In this document: positions 34,595 through 42,310 of the stretch, piece after piece
Position numbering within the stretch: the first letter of the stretch is position 1
How the letters are laid out: each line of letters starts with the position of its first letter
Translations under genes and position numbers: made by a program
The notes under the pieces: model-generated
Seen by the model: the letters and a program-made list of their open reading frames with translations, nothing else
Told to the model about the DNA's origin: nothing
Databases searched by the model: none
Assembly: GCF_021172045.1 (NCBI RefSeq)
Contig: NZ_CP087164.1
Coordinates: 186,001-250,000 of the forward strand
Source: Capillimicrobium parvum
GTDB lineage: Bacteria > Actinomycetota > Thermoleophilia > Solirubrobacterales > Solirubrobacteraceae
Direction of reading: 5' to 3'
DNA length: 64,000 nt

Positions 34595-35920
34595 ATGTCG
34601 ACCACGCGAGAGCGCGCCACCGGCGACCTCTACGACCAGCTCGTCCTCGAGGACCGCGTCCACCGCCGGATCTACACCGACCAGGACATCTTCACCGAGG
34701 AGATGACGAAGGTCTTCGGCGCGTGCTGGGTCTACGTCGGGCACGCCAGCGAGCTCAGCGGGGCCAACGCGTTCATGACCGGCACGCTGGGCGGCCGGCC
34801 GATCATCATCACGCGCGACGCCGGCGGCGACATCCACGTCCTGCTCAACCGCTGCCTGCATCGCGGCGCCACGGTCTGCCGCGTCGAGCGCGGCCGCGCG
34901 AAGCGCTTCGTGTGCCCCTACCACGGCTGGTCCTACGCGAACGACGGCAGCCTGACCGGCGTGCCGTGGCCGAGCGGCTACGCCCCGGAGTTCGATCCCG
35001 CCAAGTACAGCCTCGGCCGGGCCAGGGTCGCCGTCTACCGCGACTTCATCTTCGCCACGCTGCACCCGTCGCCGCCGGCCATCGAGGACCACCTCGGCGC
35101 CGCCCGCCCGCTGCTGGACTACTGGATCGACCGCTTCCCCGGCGGCAAGGTCACCGCCCGCAGCGGCGCGCACCGGATGGACTGCCAGTCGAACTGGAAG
35201 CTCGTCATGGACAACTCGACCGACGGCTATCACCCCGCGTTCAGCCACCGGGCGCTGCTGCAGATGGCCCAGCGCCTCGGTGAGACGAAGGACATGGCGT
35301 ACTTCGCCGAGAGCCCGGACGACGGCGACATGTACTGCCGGTACCTCGGCAACGGGCACTCGTTCATCGACCAGCGCCCGAACTACCGCAAGCCCGGCGA
35401 CTACTGGGCCACGCAGCGCCCGACGCCGGGCCGCGAGGCGATCGAGGCGCGCATCCGGGCCCAGTACGGCGAGGAGGAGGCCACGCGCCTGCTCGACCTC
35501 ACCGTCGGCTCGCAGATGAACCTCTCGATCTTCCCGAACCTCCTGATCATCGGAAACCAGATCCAGTCCCTGCGCCCGGTGGCGGTGGACCGGACGATCC
35601 TGCTCTGGCAGGCGACGACGTCGGAGGAGCTGCCCGAGGAGCTCAACACCCTGCGCATGCGCACGCAGGAGGACTTCCCGAGCTTCGGCGAGCCCGACGA
35701 CCTCGCGAACTTCGGCGAGTGCCAGCGGGGGCTGTCGATCCCGGAGGTCGAGTGGGTGCTGATGAACCGCGGCTACGGCATCGAGGGTCGCCAGTCGCTC
35801 GACCCGGACGGGGGCGTCACCGCTCCGACCACCGACGAGACGCCGATGCGCGGCTACATCCACCACTGGAAGGCGCTCATGCAGTCCGACACGCCGGTCG
35901 TGGCCGAGGGGGTGGCGTGA
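34595..35920 (+). CDS. Rieske aromatic-ring-hydroxylating dioxygenase, alpha subunit
   Basis: A 441-residue catalytic subunit. The Rieske [2Fe-2S] ligands are Cys87, His89, Cys107 and His110 (CLHRG then CPYHGW). The mononuclear iron ligands are His213 and His218 (DGYHPAFSH), with a bridging Asp at about 206 or 210 and a C-terminal Asp in the EPDD region. It inserts O2 into an aromatic ring using electrons from the upstream ferredoxin/reductase. With the GS-like and amidotransferase-like genes downstream it matches the aniline dioxygenase type of system. A leaderless start is probable. Confidence 0.95.
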   Translation: MSTTRERATGDLYDQLVLEDRVHRRIYTDQDIFTEEMTKVFGACWVYVGHASELSGANAFMTGTLGGRPIIITRDAGGDIHVLLNRCLHRGATVCRVERGRAKRFVCPYHGWSYANDGSLTGVPWPSGYAPEFDPAKYSLGRARVAVYRDFIFATLHPSPPAIEDHLGAARPLLDYWIDRFPGGKVTARSGAHRMDCQSNWKLVMDNSTDGYHPAFSHRALLQMAQRLGETKDMAYFAESPDDGDMYCRYLGNGHSFIDQRPNYRKPGDYWATQRPTPGREAIEARIRAQYGEEEATRLLDLTVGSQMNLSIFPNLLIIGNQIQSLRPVAVDRTILLWQATTSEELPEELNTLRMRTQEDFPSFGEPDDLANFGECQRGLSIPEVEWVLMNRGYGIEGRQSLDPDGGVTAPTTDETPMRGYIHHWKALMQSDTPVVAEGVA

Positions 35921-36507
35921 TGGCGGCCGAGCTCAACGACCCCTCGCGCTACTCGACGTACGTCGACCCCGAGTTCTACGCCGCGCTGGCGCGCCACACG
36001 GCCGAGCTCGACGAGCCGGCCGCACCGGTCGACGCGGCCACCCGCGATGCCTGCGCCGCGCTGCTGTACCGCGAGGCCCGGCTGCTCGACGAGGGCCGCC
36101 TCGAGGACTGGCTCGAGCTCTTCGTGCCCGAGTGCCTGTACTGGATGCCGATGACGCCCGGCGGCGGCGAGCCGACGACGGAGGTCACGCTCGCCTTCGA
36201 CGACCGCCGGCGGCTCGAGGACCGCATCGCCTGGCTGCGCAGCGCCTACATCTGGAGCCAGATCCCGCGCTCGCGCACGCGCCGCTCGATCACGAACATT
36301 GAGGTCGTCCAGGCGCAGGCGCCCGGCGAGCTGCTCGTCCGCTCGAACTTCGTCGTCCACGACGTGCGACCGGGCTATCACGCGACGTTCCCCGGCTGGA
36401 CCGCCCACCGGCTGCGCGCCGAGGGCGACTCGTGGCTGATCGCGATCAAGCAGGTCAACCTGCTCGACAGCGACCAGGCTCATCAGAACCTGTCGATCAT
36501 CTTCTGA
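35920..36507 (+). CDS. Ring-hydroxylating dioxygenase, beta subunit
   Basis: A 195-residue NTF2-fold small subunit. Typical features are ACAALLYREARLLDEGRLEDWLELF (two pieces), PECLYWMP and SRTRRSITNIEV. It has a structural role in an alpha3-beta3 oxygenase. The ATG overlaps the alpha stop by one base (TGATG). It is unlike the SnoaL-type proteins of the 10-17 kb region despite sharing the fold. Confidence 0.93.
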   Translation: MAAELNDPSRYSTYVDPEFYAALARHTAELDEPAAPVDAATRDACAALLYREARLLDEGRLEDWLELFVPECLYWMPMTPGGGEPTTEVTLAFDDRRRLEDRIAWLRSAYIWSQIPRSRTRRSITNIEVVQAQAPGELLVRSNFVVHDVRPGYHATFPGWTAHRLRAEGDSWLIAIKQVNLLDSDQAHQNLSIIF

Positions 36508-36534
36508 CCGCCTGACCTGACTGGAGGCATGAAC

Positions 36535-38064
36535 ATGCTGACGAGCAACGCTCTCGCCCGCGCCACGAACGGCGACGCCGCGGTGGGCCGGGTCGGGTTC
36601 ATCCGCGACCACGGGCTGTGGAGCGAGGCGCAGGCCGCCGGCGCCCACGAGCTGGTCCGCCGCCTGGACGGGCTGCGCACCGTCCGCGTCTCCTGGGCCG
36701 ACCAGCACGGCCTCGTGCGCGGCAAGACCCTGCCGGTCGACGTGTTCCGCAGCGTGCTGCGCAACGGCATGCGCGTCAACACCGGCCCGGTGATCATGGA
36801 CACCGGCTCGGCGATCGCGTTCAACCCGTTCATGCCCGGCGGCGGGTTCGACAGCCTCGACATGGAGGGCTGCCCGGACGTCGTCTGCGTCCCGGACCCG
36901 TCCACGTTCCGCGTCCTGCCCTGGGCCGACCGCACCGGCTGGGTGCTGTGCGACATGTACTTCCAGAACGGCACCCCGTTTCCGTACTCCTCGCGCGCCA
37001 TCCTCAAGAACGCGGTCGCCGAGCTCGACCGGCGCAACCTCGACTGCCTGATCGGCGTCGAGCTCGAGTGGACGCTGACGAAGCTCATCGACCCGAAGCT
37101 CAGCCCCAGCTCGCTCGGCGCCCCCGGCGCCCCCGGCGAGCCGCCCGAGGTCGAGGCCGTCACCGCCGGCTACCAGTACCAGTCCGAGGTCAACGCCGAC
37201 CTCATCGCGCCGCTCATGGACACCCTGCTCGAGCAGCTCGCCGGTGCCGGCCTGCCGCTGCGCTCGCTCGAGGACGAGTGGGGCCCCTCGCAGATGGAGT
37301 TCACGTTCGACCCGCAGAGCGCGCTCGAGGCGGCCGACACCGTGCTGCTGTTCCGCAGCGCGGTCCGGCAGATCTGCCGCCGTCACGGCTACCACGCCAC
37401 GTTCATGTGCCGTCCGGGCCTGCCGGGCTTCTTCTCGTCGGGCTGGCACCTGCACCAGTCGCTCGTCGACCGCGTCTCCGGCGTCAACGCGTTCGCCGCG
37501 ATGGACGGCGAGGCGGAGCTCACGCCGCTGGGCCTGCGGTACGTCGCGGGCCTGCTCGAGCACGCCCGCGAGGCCTCCGCGTTCGTCATCCCGACCGTCA
37601 ACGGCTACAAGCGCCTGCAGCCGTACTCGCTCGCGCCGGACCGCTGCCAGTGGGGCACGGAGAACCGCGGCTCGATGATCCGCGTGACGGGCGGCCCCGG
37701 CGACCCGACGACGCACCTCGAGAACCGCGCCGGCGAGCCCGCCGCCAACCCGTACCTCTACATCGCCTCGCAGGTCTTCGCGGGCCTCGACGGCATCGAC
37801 CGCGGGCTCGACCCGGGCCGGCCGACCGACAACCCGTACGAGCACGACGCGCAGACGCTGCCGAAGTCCCTGGCCGAGGCCGTCGACGAGCTCGACGGCT
37901 CGGAGCTGTACCGCCGGACGATGGGCGACGCGTTCGTCGACTACATCGTCGGGCTCAAGCGCTCGGAGGTCGGGCGCTTCGAGACCGCGGTCGACGGCCT
38001 CCCGCCGGAGCAGCTCGCCGAGGTGACGGACTGGGAGCACCGTGAGTACTTCCAGACCTTCTGA
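36535..38064 (+). CDS. Glutamine-synthetase-like gamma-glutamyl-amine ligase
   Basis: A 509-residue GS-family protein: an N-terminal beta-grasp-like region and a catalytic domain with the ELEWT metal site, EFTFDPQSALEAAD (replacing the usual E-x-x-x-G-Q) and GWHLHQSL in place of GxGxHxHxSL. It is more divergent than housekeeping GlnA and resembles the gamma-glutamylanilide/amine ligases (TdnQ, AtdA1, IpuC) that join glutamate to an amine with ATP. GGAGG lies 7 bases before ATG 36535; ATG 36529 is too close. The position next to the Rieske genes supports an amine-activation role. Confidence 0.88.
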   Translation: MLTSNALARATNGDAAVGRVGFIRDHGLWSEAQAAGAHELVRRLDGLRTVRVSWADQHGLVRGKTLPVDVFRSVLRNGMRVNTGPVIMDTGSAIAFNPFMPGGGFDSLDMEGCPDVVCVPDPSTFRVLPWADRTGWVLCDMYFQNGTPFPYSSRAILKNAVAELDRRNLDCLIGVELEWTLTKLIDPKLSPSSLGAPGAPGEPPEVEAVTAGYQYQSEVNADLIAPLMDTLLEQLAGAGLPLRSLEDEWGPSQMEFTFDPQSALEAADTVLLFRSAVRQICRRHGYHATFMCRPGLPGFFSSGWHLHQSLVDRVSGVNAFAAMDGEAELTPLGLRYVAGLLEHAREASAFVIPTVNGYKRLQPYSLAPDRCQWGTENRGSMIRVTGGPGDPTTHLENRAGEPAANPYLYIASQVFAGLDGIDRGLDPGRPTDNPYEHDAQTLPKSLAEAVDELDGSELYRRTMGDAFVDYIVGLKRSEVGRFETAVDGLPPEQLAEVTDWEHREYFQTF

Positions 38065-38314
38065 CGCCGATCTGGAAAGGCTGGTCGCCGAGCAGCGCGC
38101 CGAGATCCGCCGCCTGCGCCGCCACGTCGCGCGGCTGGAGGCGGTCGTGGCCGAGGCGCGCCAGGCGACGCTCTGGGACTTCTCGGTGTACGAGCAGCTG
38201 CCGGACCCGAGCTGGGTGGCGATCGACCGCGACACGGCCGATCGCCTCCTGCTGTCCCTGGAGGACGTCGACGACTGGCGACCGTGGCGCTCGACGCTCG
38301 AGCGCCGGCCGTGA
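38042..38314 (+). CDS. Small coiled-coil protein of unknown function
   Basis: A 90-residue protein I do not recognise. Its first half is a charged Leu/Arg/Glu-rich helix, probably a coiled coil (LVAEQRAEIRRLRRHVARLE). The second half is Trp/Asp-rich, ending DWRPWRSTLERRP. Start GTG 38042 lies inside the last 23 bases of the GS-like gene and its stop overlaps the amidotransferase-like start (GTGA). It fills the only gap between those two genes with no spare bases, which argues that it is translated. It may be an adaptor or assembly subunit (inference). Confidence 0.7.
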   Translation: MSTSRPSDADLERLVAEQRAEIRRLRRHVARLEAVVAEARQATLWDFSVYEQLPDPSWVAIDRDTADRLLLSLEDVDDWRPWRSTLERRP

Positions 38315-39033
38315 GACCCAGCGGGTCCCCGCACGGCGACGCTCGCGCCCGGAGCGCCGCGACATCGGGGGCGCCCTGGGTGTGCGTCCGTCACGCCGAG
38401 TTCGAGGGCGCCGGCGTGTTCGCCGATGTCGCGGCCGAGCGCGGGATCGAGCTGCGCGAGGTCAAGACCGATCTCGGTGAGCCGGTGCCCGGGGTGGACG
38501 ACGTCGGCGGCGTGATCGTGCAGGGCGGCCCGTTCAGCGTCGCCGAGGCGCAGACCGTCGGGCACCTCGCCGACGAGATGCGCCTGCTGGCCGACGCGGC
38601 GCACGCCGGCCTGCCGGTGCTCGGCATCTGCCTCGGCGCCCAGCTGCTGGCCGGCGGGCTCGGCGCGGACGTCGGCCCCGCGCCGCGCGAGGAGCGCGGC
38701 ATGGACGACGTGCGCCTGACCGAGGCGGGCCTCGCAGACCCGGTCCTCGGGCCCGAGGGCCCCGGGCTGCGCATCTTCCAGTTCCATGGCGAAGCGTTCA
38801 CGCTTCCGCCGGGCGCGGAGCGCCTCGCGACCGGGGACGGCTGCCCCGAGCAGGCCTTCCGCATCGGCACGCGCGCCTACGGGCTGCAGTTCCACCACGA
38901 GCTCCCCGACCCCTTCGCCGCCTTCATCCCCGCGCACGTGCGCCCGACCCCCGACGAGCGAGCCGCGCTCAACCGCTTCGGGCGCCGGATCGCCGACCGA
39001 TTCTTCGCCGTGGCCACCGAGGAGACCCCATGA
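38311..39033 (+). CDS. Class-I glutamine-amidotransferase-like hydrolase (TdnT/AtdA2-like)
   Basis: A 240-residue protein with nucleophile Cys107 in GICLGAQ and the His195/Glu197 partners in QFHHE (QFHPE in most members). The family hydrolyses gamma-glutamyl amides. In aniline clusters the equivalent protein breaks down gamma-glutamylanilide and limits its toxic build-up. GTG 38311 overlaps the coiled-coil gene and the stop overlaps the next M24 gene, so it sits within a translationally coupled chain. Confidence 0.88.
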   Translation: MRPSGSPHGDARARSAATSGAPWVCVRHAEFEGAGVFADVAAERGIELREVKTDLGEPVPGVDDVGGVIVQGGPFSVAEAQTVGHLADEMRLLADAAHAGLPVLGICLGAQLLAGGLGADVGPAPREERGMDDVRLTEAGLADPVLGPEGPGLRIFQFHGEAFTLPPGAERLATGDGCPEQAFRIGTRAYGLQFHHELPDPFAAFIPAHVRPTPDERAALNRFGRRIADRFFAVATEETP

Positions 39034-40232
39034 ACCTGAACCGCATCCCGGCCAGCCCCCTGCGCGGCCTGGCCCAGACGCAGCAGGCGGTGCCGGTCGC
39101 GACGCCGGCCACGCTGCTGCAGCGCCGGGCGTCCCGCGCCCGGGAGCTCATGCTGGCCGACAACCTCGACGCGCTCGTCGTCTTCGGCCGCGGACACATC
39201 ACCGAGTACGGCGACGCCGCCTTCCTCACCGGCTATGCGCCCGTGGCCCGCATGTCGTACGCCGTGCTGACGCGCAGCGGCCGCGGGCCGGTGCTCGTCG
39301 CCCCGACGCCGGCCGATCGCTGGTACGCGGCCCGGCTGCCGGATGCGCCGGAGGTGCGCCTCGCGGGCGAGGGCGACGTGGTCTCGGGGCGTGACGACCT
39401 GGCGAGCGCGGCGGCCGCCGTGCTCGCCGAGGAGCGCGCCGACCGGGGCCGGATCGGCATCACGGGCCTGCGCGGCCTGCTGCCGGTCGGCGAGTTCGAC
39501 GCGCTGCGTCGGGCGCTGCCCGACGCCGAGCTCGTCGACGCCGGCTCGCTCATGTCCCGGCTGAAGCTCCTCAAGGAGGACGAGGACGTCGCCGAGATCC
39601 GGCGGACGGTCGCGATCGCCGACGCGGGCTTCATCGCCGCCCGCCAAGCGCTGCGTCCCGGCGCCACCGAGGCCGAGGTCGGCGCCGCGATCTACCAGGC
39701 GGTCTTCTCCCGCGGCACCCGCGACGCGCTCATCTTCGCCAGCGCCCAGCCGTACTTCTTGTCGTGGACGACCGACCGGCCGTTCCGCAACGGCGACCTG
39801 GCCACGATCTACGTGGAGATCGTGGGCCCGACGGGCTACTGGGTCGAGGTCGGCGGCATGGTCGCGCTCGGCACCCCGGAGCCCGAGCAGCTGCGCGTCG
39901 CCGAGGCGTGCCTGGAGGCGGCGCGGCGCGCCGAGGCGCACCTGCGCCCCGGCTCGACGGCCGGCGAGGTGGCGCGGTCCATCGACGGCGTCGCCGCCGA
40001 GGAGGACCTGCATTCGGGGCTGTGGCACGGCCACGGCATCGGCGTCGACCACGACAGCCCGGTCATCACGGCCGCCGACGACACGCCGCTGGCGCCGGGC
40101 ATGGTCATCGCCGTGCACCCGAACTTCTCGACCGCCGACGAGCGCTTCGGCGCCAGCGTGGTCGACACGTACCTGATCACCGACGACGGCTTCGACCGGC
40201 TGTCGGCCGTCCCCCAGGAGATCCTGCGATGA
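39030..40232 (+). CDS. Creatinase-like M24-family protein (copy 2)
   Basis: A 400-residue paralogue of 27872-29146. It too lacks the standard metal ligands: VEIVGPTGYWVE keeps Glu/Glu rather than Asp/Asp, the EP Glu is His (MVIAVHP) and the last ligand is absent (VVDTYLIT); HGHGIG retains the His. It overlaps the amidotransferase-like gene upstream and hyuA downstream by 4 bases each. Loss of the same ligands in both copies suggests a conserved non-metal function, such as creatinase-like C-N cleavage. Confidence 0.85.
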   Translation: MNLNRIPASPLRGLAQTQQAVPVATPATLLQRRASRARELMLADNLDALVVFGRGHITEYGDAAFLTGYAPVARMSYAVLTRSGRGPVLVAPTPADRWYAARLPDAPEVRLAGEGDVVSGRDDLASAAAAVLAEERADRGRIGITGLRGLLPVGEFDALRRALPDAELVDAGSLMSRLKLLKEDEDVAEIRRTVAIADAGFIAARQALRPGATEAEVGAAIYQAVFSRGTRDALIFASAQPYFLSWTTDRPFRNGDLATIYVEIVGPTGYWVEVGGMVALGTPEPEQLRVAEACLEAARRAEAHLRPGSTAGEVARSIDGVAAEEDLHSGLWHGHGIGVDHDSPVITAADDTPLAPGMVIAVHPNFSTADERFGASVVDTYLITDDGFDRLSAVPQEILR

Positions 40233-42310
40233 GCTACACGATCGGCATCGACGTGGGCGGCACGTTCACGGACTTCGTCCTGACCTCGAGCGGCAGCACG
40301 GAGCTGCGCGTCCACAAGTCGCCGAGCACGCCGAGCGACCCGTCGGACGGCGTTATCACCGGGCTCGGCGAGCTCGCGGAGCTCGAGGGCCTCGACCTCG
40401 CCACGTTCCTCGACCGGACGGCCATGATCGTCCACGGCACCACGGTCACGACGAACGCGGTGCTCACCGAGCGCGGCGCCCGCACCGGCCTGCTGACCAC
40501 AGAGGGCTTCCGCGACGTGCTCGAGATGCGCCGCGGCGTGCGCAGCCGCACGCACCTCTACGACAACAAGTACACGGCGCCGCCGCCGCTGGTGCCGCGC
40601 CACCTGCGCCTGCCCGTGCGCGAGCGCGTCGACGCCTCCGGAACCGCGCTCGTCGAGCTCGACCGCGACGCCGCGAGGGCCGCGGTGAGCGAGCTGCTCG
40701 GCCTCGGCGCGGAGGCGATCGCCGTCTGCTTCATGCACGCCTACGCCGACGACGCGCACGAGCGCGAGGTCGCCGAGATCGTCCGCGAGCTGGCGCCCGA
40801 CGTGTTCCTCTCGGTCTCGTCGGAGGTGCTGCCGCAGGTCCGCCTCTACGAGCGGGTGTCGACGACGGCGATGAACGCGTACGTCGGCCCGGTCCTGCGC
40901 CGCTACGTCGAGCGCCTCGTCGCGCGCCTGAACGACGAGCGCTTCGGCGGCGTGCTGCTCGTCATGCAGTCCAACGGCGGGGTCGCGATCCCCGAGATCG
41001 TCACCCACCTGCCGGCGAGCACGGTCCTGTCGGGGCCGGCGGGTGGCCCGGTCGCCGGCCTGGCCCACGCCCGCGGCGCCGGGTCCGAGGACTGCCTGAT
41101 CGTCGACATGGGCGGCACCAGCTACGACGTCTCGCTCGTGCGCGACGGCGAGGTGCAGGTCACGCACGACGGCGAGGTCAACCGCCAGTCGGTGTCGCTG
41201 CCGATGATCGACGTGCACACGATCGGCGCCGGCGGCGGCTCGATCGGCTGGCTCGACGAGGGCGGCCTCCTGCACATGGGCCCGCAGAGCGCGGGCGCCG
41301 ACCCGGGCCCCGCGGCCTACGACCGCGGCGGCACCGAGCCGACCTGCACGGACGCCGACATCGTGCTCGGCTACATCGACCCGGACTACTTCCTCGGCGG
41401 ACGGATGCCGCTGCGCGTGGATCTCGCCGAGCAGGCGATCGAGCGGCGCATCGCCGGCCCGCTCGGACTCGGGGTCGTCGAGGCGGCCGCGGCGATGTAC
41501 GACGTCATCAACCTCGTCATGGCCGCGGGCACGAAGGACATGACGCTCGCGCGCGGCGTCGACGCGGCGGAGTTCCCGCTGGTCGCCGCCGGCGGCGCGG
41601 GCGCGCTGCACGCCGGCATGATCGCGGCCGAGCTCGACCTCTCGACGGTGATCATCCCGCCGACCTCGTCGGTGCTCTGCGCGCTGGGGATGGTCCTCGC
41701 CGACCTGCGCCACGACTACGTCCAGGCCCACCGCGTCCTGTGGAGCGCGTTCGACCCGGCGGCCGCCCGCGAGCTGCTCGACGGGATGCTCGCGCAGGGC
41801 GCCGCCGCGCTGGACCGCGAGGGCGTCGAGCCGGCCCGCCGGCGCGAGCGGGTGACCGCCGACATGCGCTACATCGGCCAGCACCACGAGGTCGCCGTCG
41901 AGTTCCCGCTCGCCGATCTCGATGGCGGCGCGGAGGGCATGGACCGCATCGAGGCGGCGTTCACCGCGCGCCACGAGCAGCTGTACGGCTTCAGCGCCCC
42001 GGGCAGGCCGATGGAGGTCATCGGCCTGCACGCCACCGTGCTGGGCCGCCGCGAGGCGCCGGAGCTGCAGCAGCTGGCGGCGGAGAGCGGCGACACGCTG
42101 AAGGGCCACCGCCGCGCCTGGCTGCCGACCGAGCGCCGCCTCGAGGACGTCGAGGTCCACGACGGCCACCGGCTCGCGCCGGGCCAGCACGTCGCCGGGC
42201 CGGCGATCGTCGAACGCGCCACCACAACCGTGCTCGTGCCCGAGCGCTTCACGCTGACCGTCGACCGCCTCGGCAGCCTCATCCTGAGCAACAAGGAGCA
42301 GTCCCGATGA
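40229..42310 (+). CDS. hyuA: Hydantoinase/oxoprolinase subunit A (copy 2)
   Basis: A 693-residue HyuA-family ATPase subunit: GIDVGGTFTDFVL, VHGTTVTTNAV, DMGGTSYDVSLV, HTIGAGGGSIGW. It is clearly paralogous to 30907-33018 but has diverged through most of its length. The order here is M24-hyuA-hyuB, while copy 1 is M24-hyuB-hyuA, so the two modules are not a simple recent tandem duplication. The 4-base overlap with both neighbours indicates coupled translation. Confidence 0.94.
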   Translation: MSYTIGIDVGGTFTDFVLTSSGSTELRVHKSPSTPSDPSDGVITGLGELAELEGLDLATFLDRTAMIVHGTTVTTNAVLTERGARTGLLTTEGFRDVLEMRRGVRSRTHLYDNKYTAPPPLVPRHLRLPVRERVDASGTALVELDRDAARAAVSELLGLGAEAIAVCFMHAYADDAHEREVAEIVRELAPDVFLSVSSEVLPQVRLYERVSTTAMNAYVGPVLRRYVERLVARLNDERFGGVLLVMQSNGGVAIPEIVTHLPASTVLSGPAGGPVAGLAHARGAGSEDCLIVDMGGTSYDVSLVRDGEVQVTHDGEVNRQSVSLPMIDVHTIGAGGGSIGWLDEGGLLHMGPQSAGADPGPAAYDRGGTEPTCTDADIVLGYIDPDYFLGGRMPLRVDLAEQAIERRIAGPLGLGVVEAAAAMYDVINLVMAAGTKDMTLARGVDAAEFPLVAAGGAGALHAGMIAAELDLSTVIIPPTSSVLCALGMVLADLRHDYVQAHRVLWSAFDPAAARELLDGMLAQGAAALDREGVEPARRRERVTADMRYIGQHHEVAVEFPLADLDGGAEGMDRIEAAFTARHEQLYGFSAPGRPMEVIGLHATVLGRREAPELQQLAAESGDTLKGHRRAWLPTERRLEDVEVHDGHRLAPGQHVAGPAIVERATTTVLVPERFTLTVDRLGSLILSNKEQSR

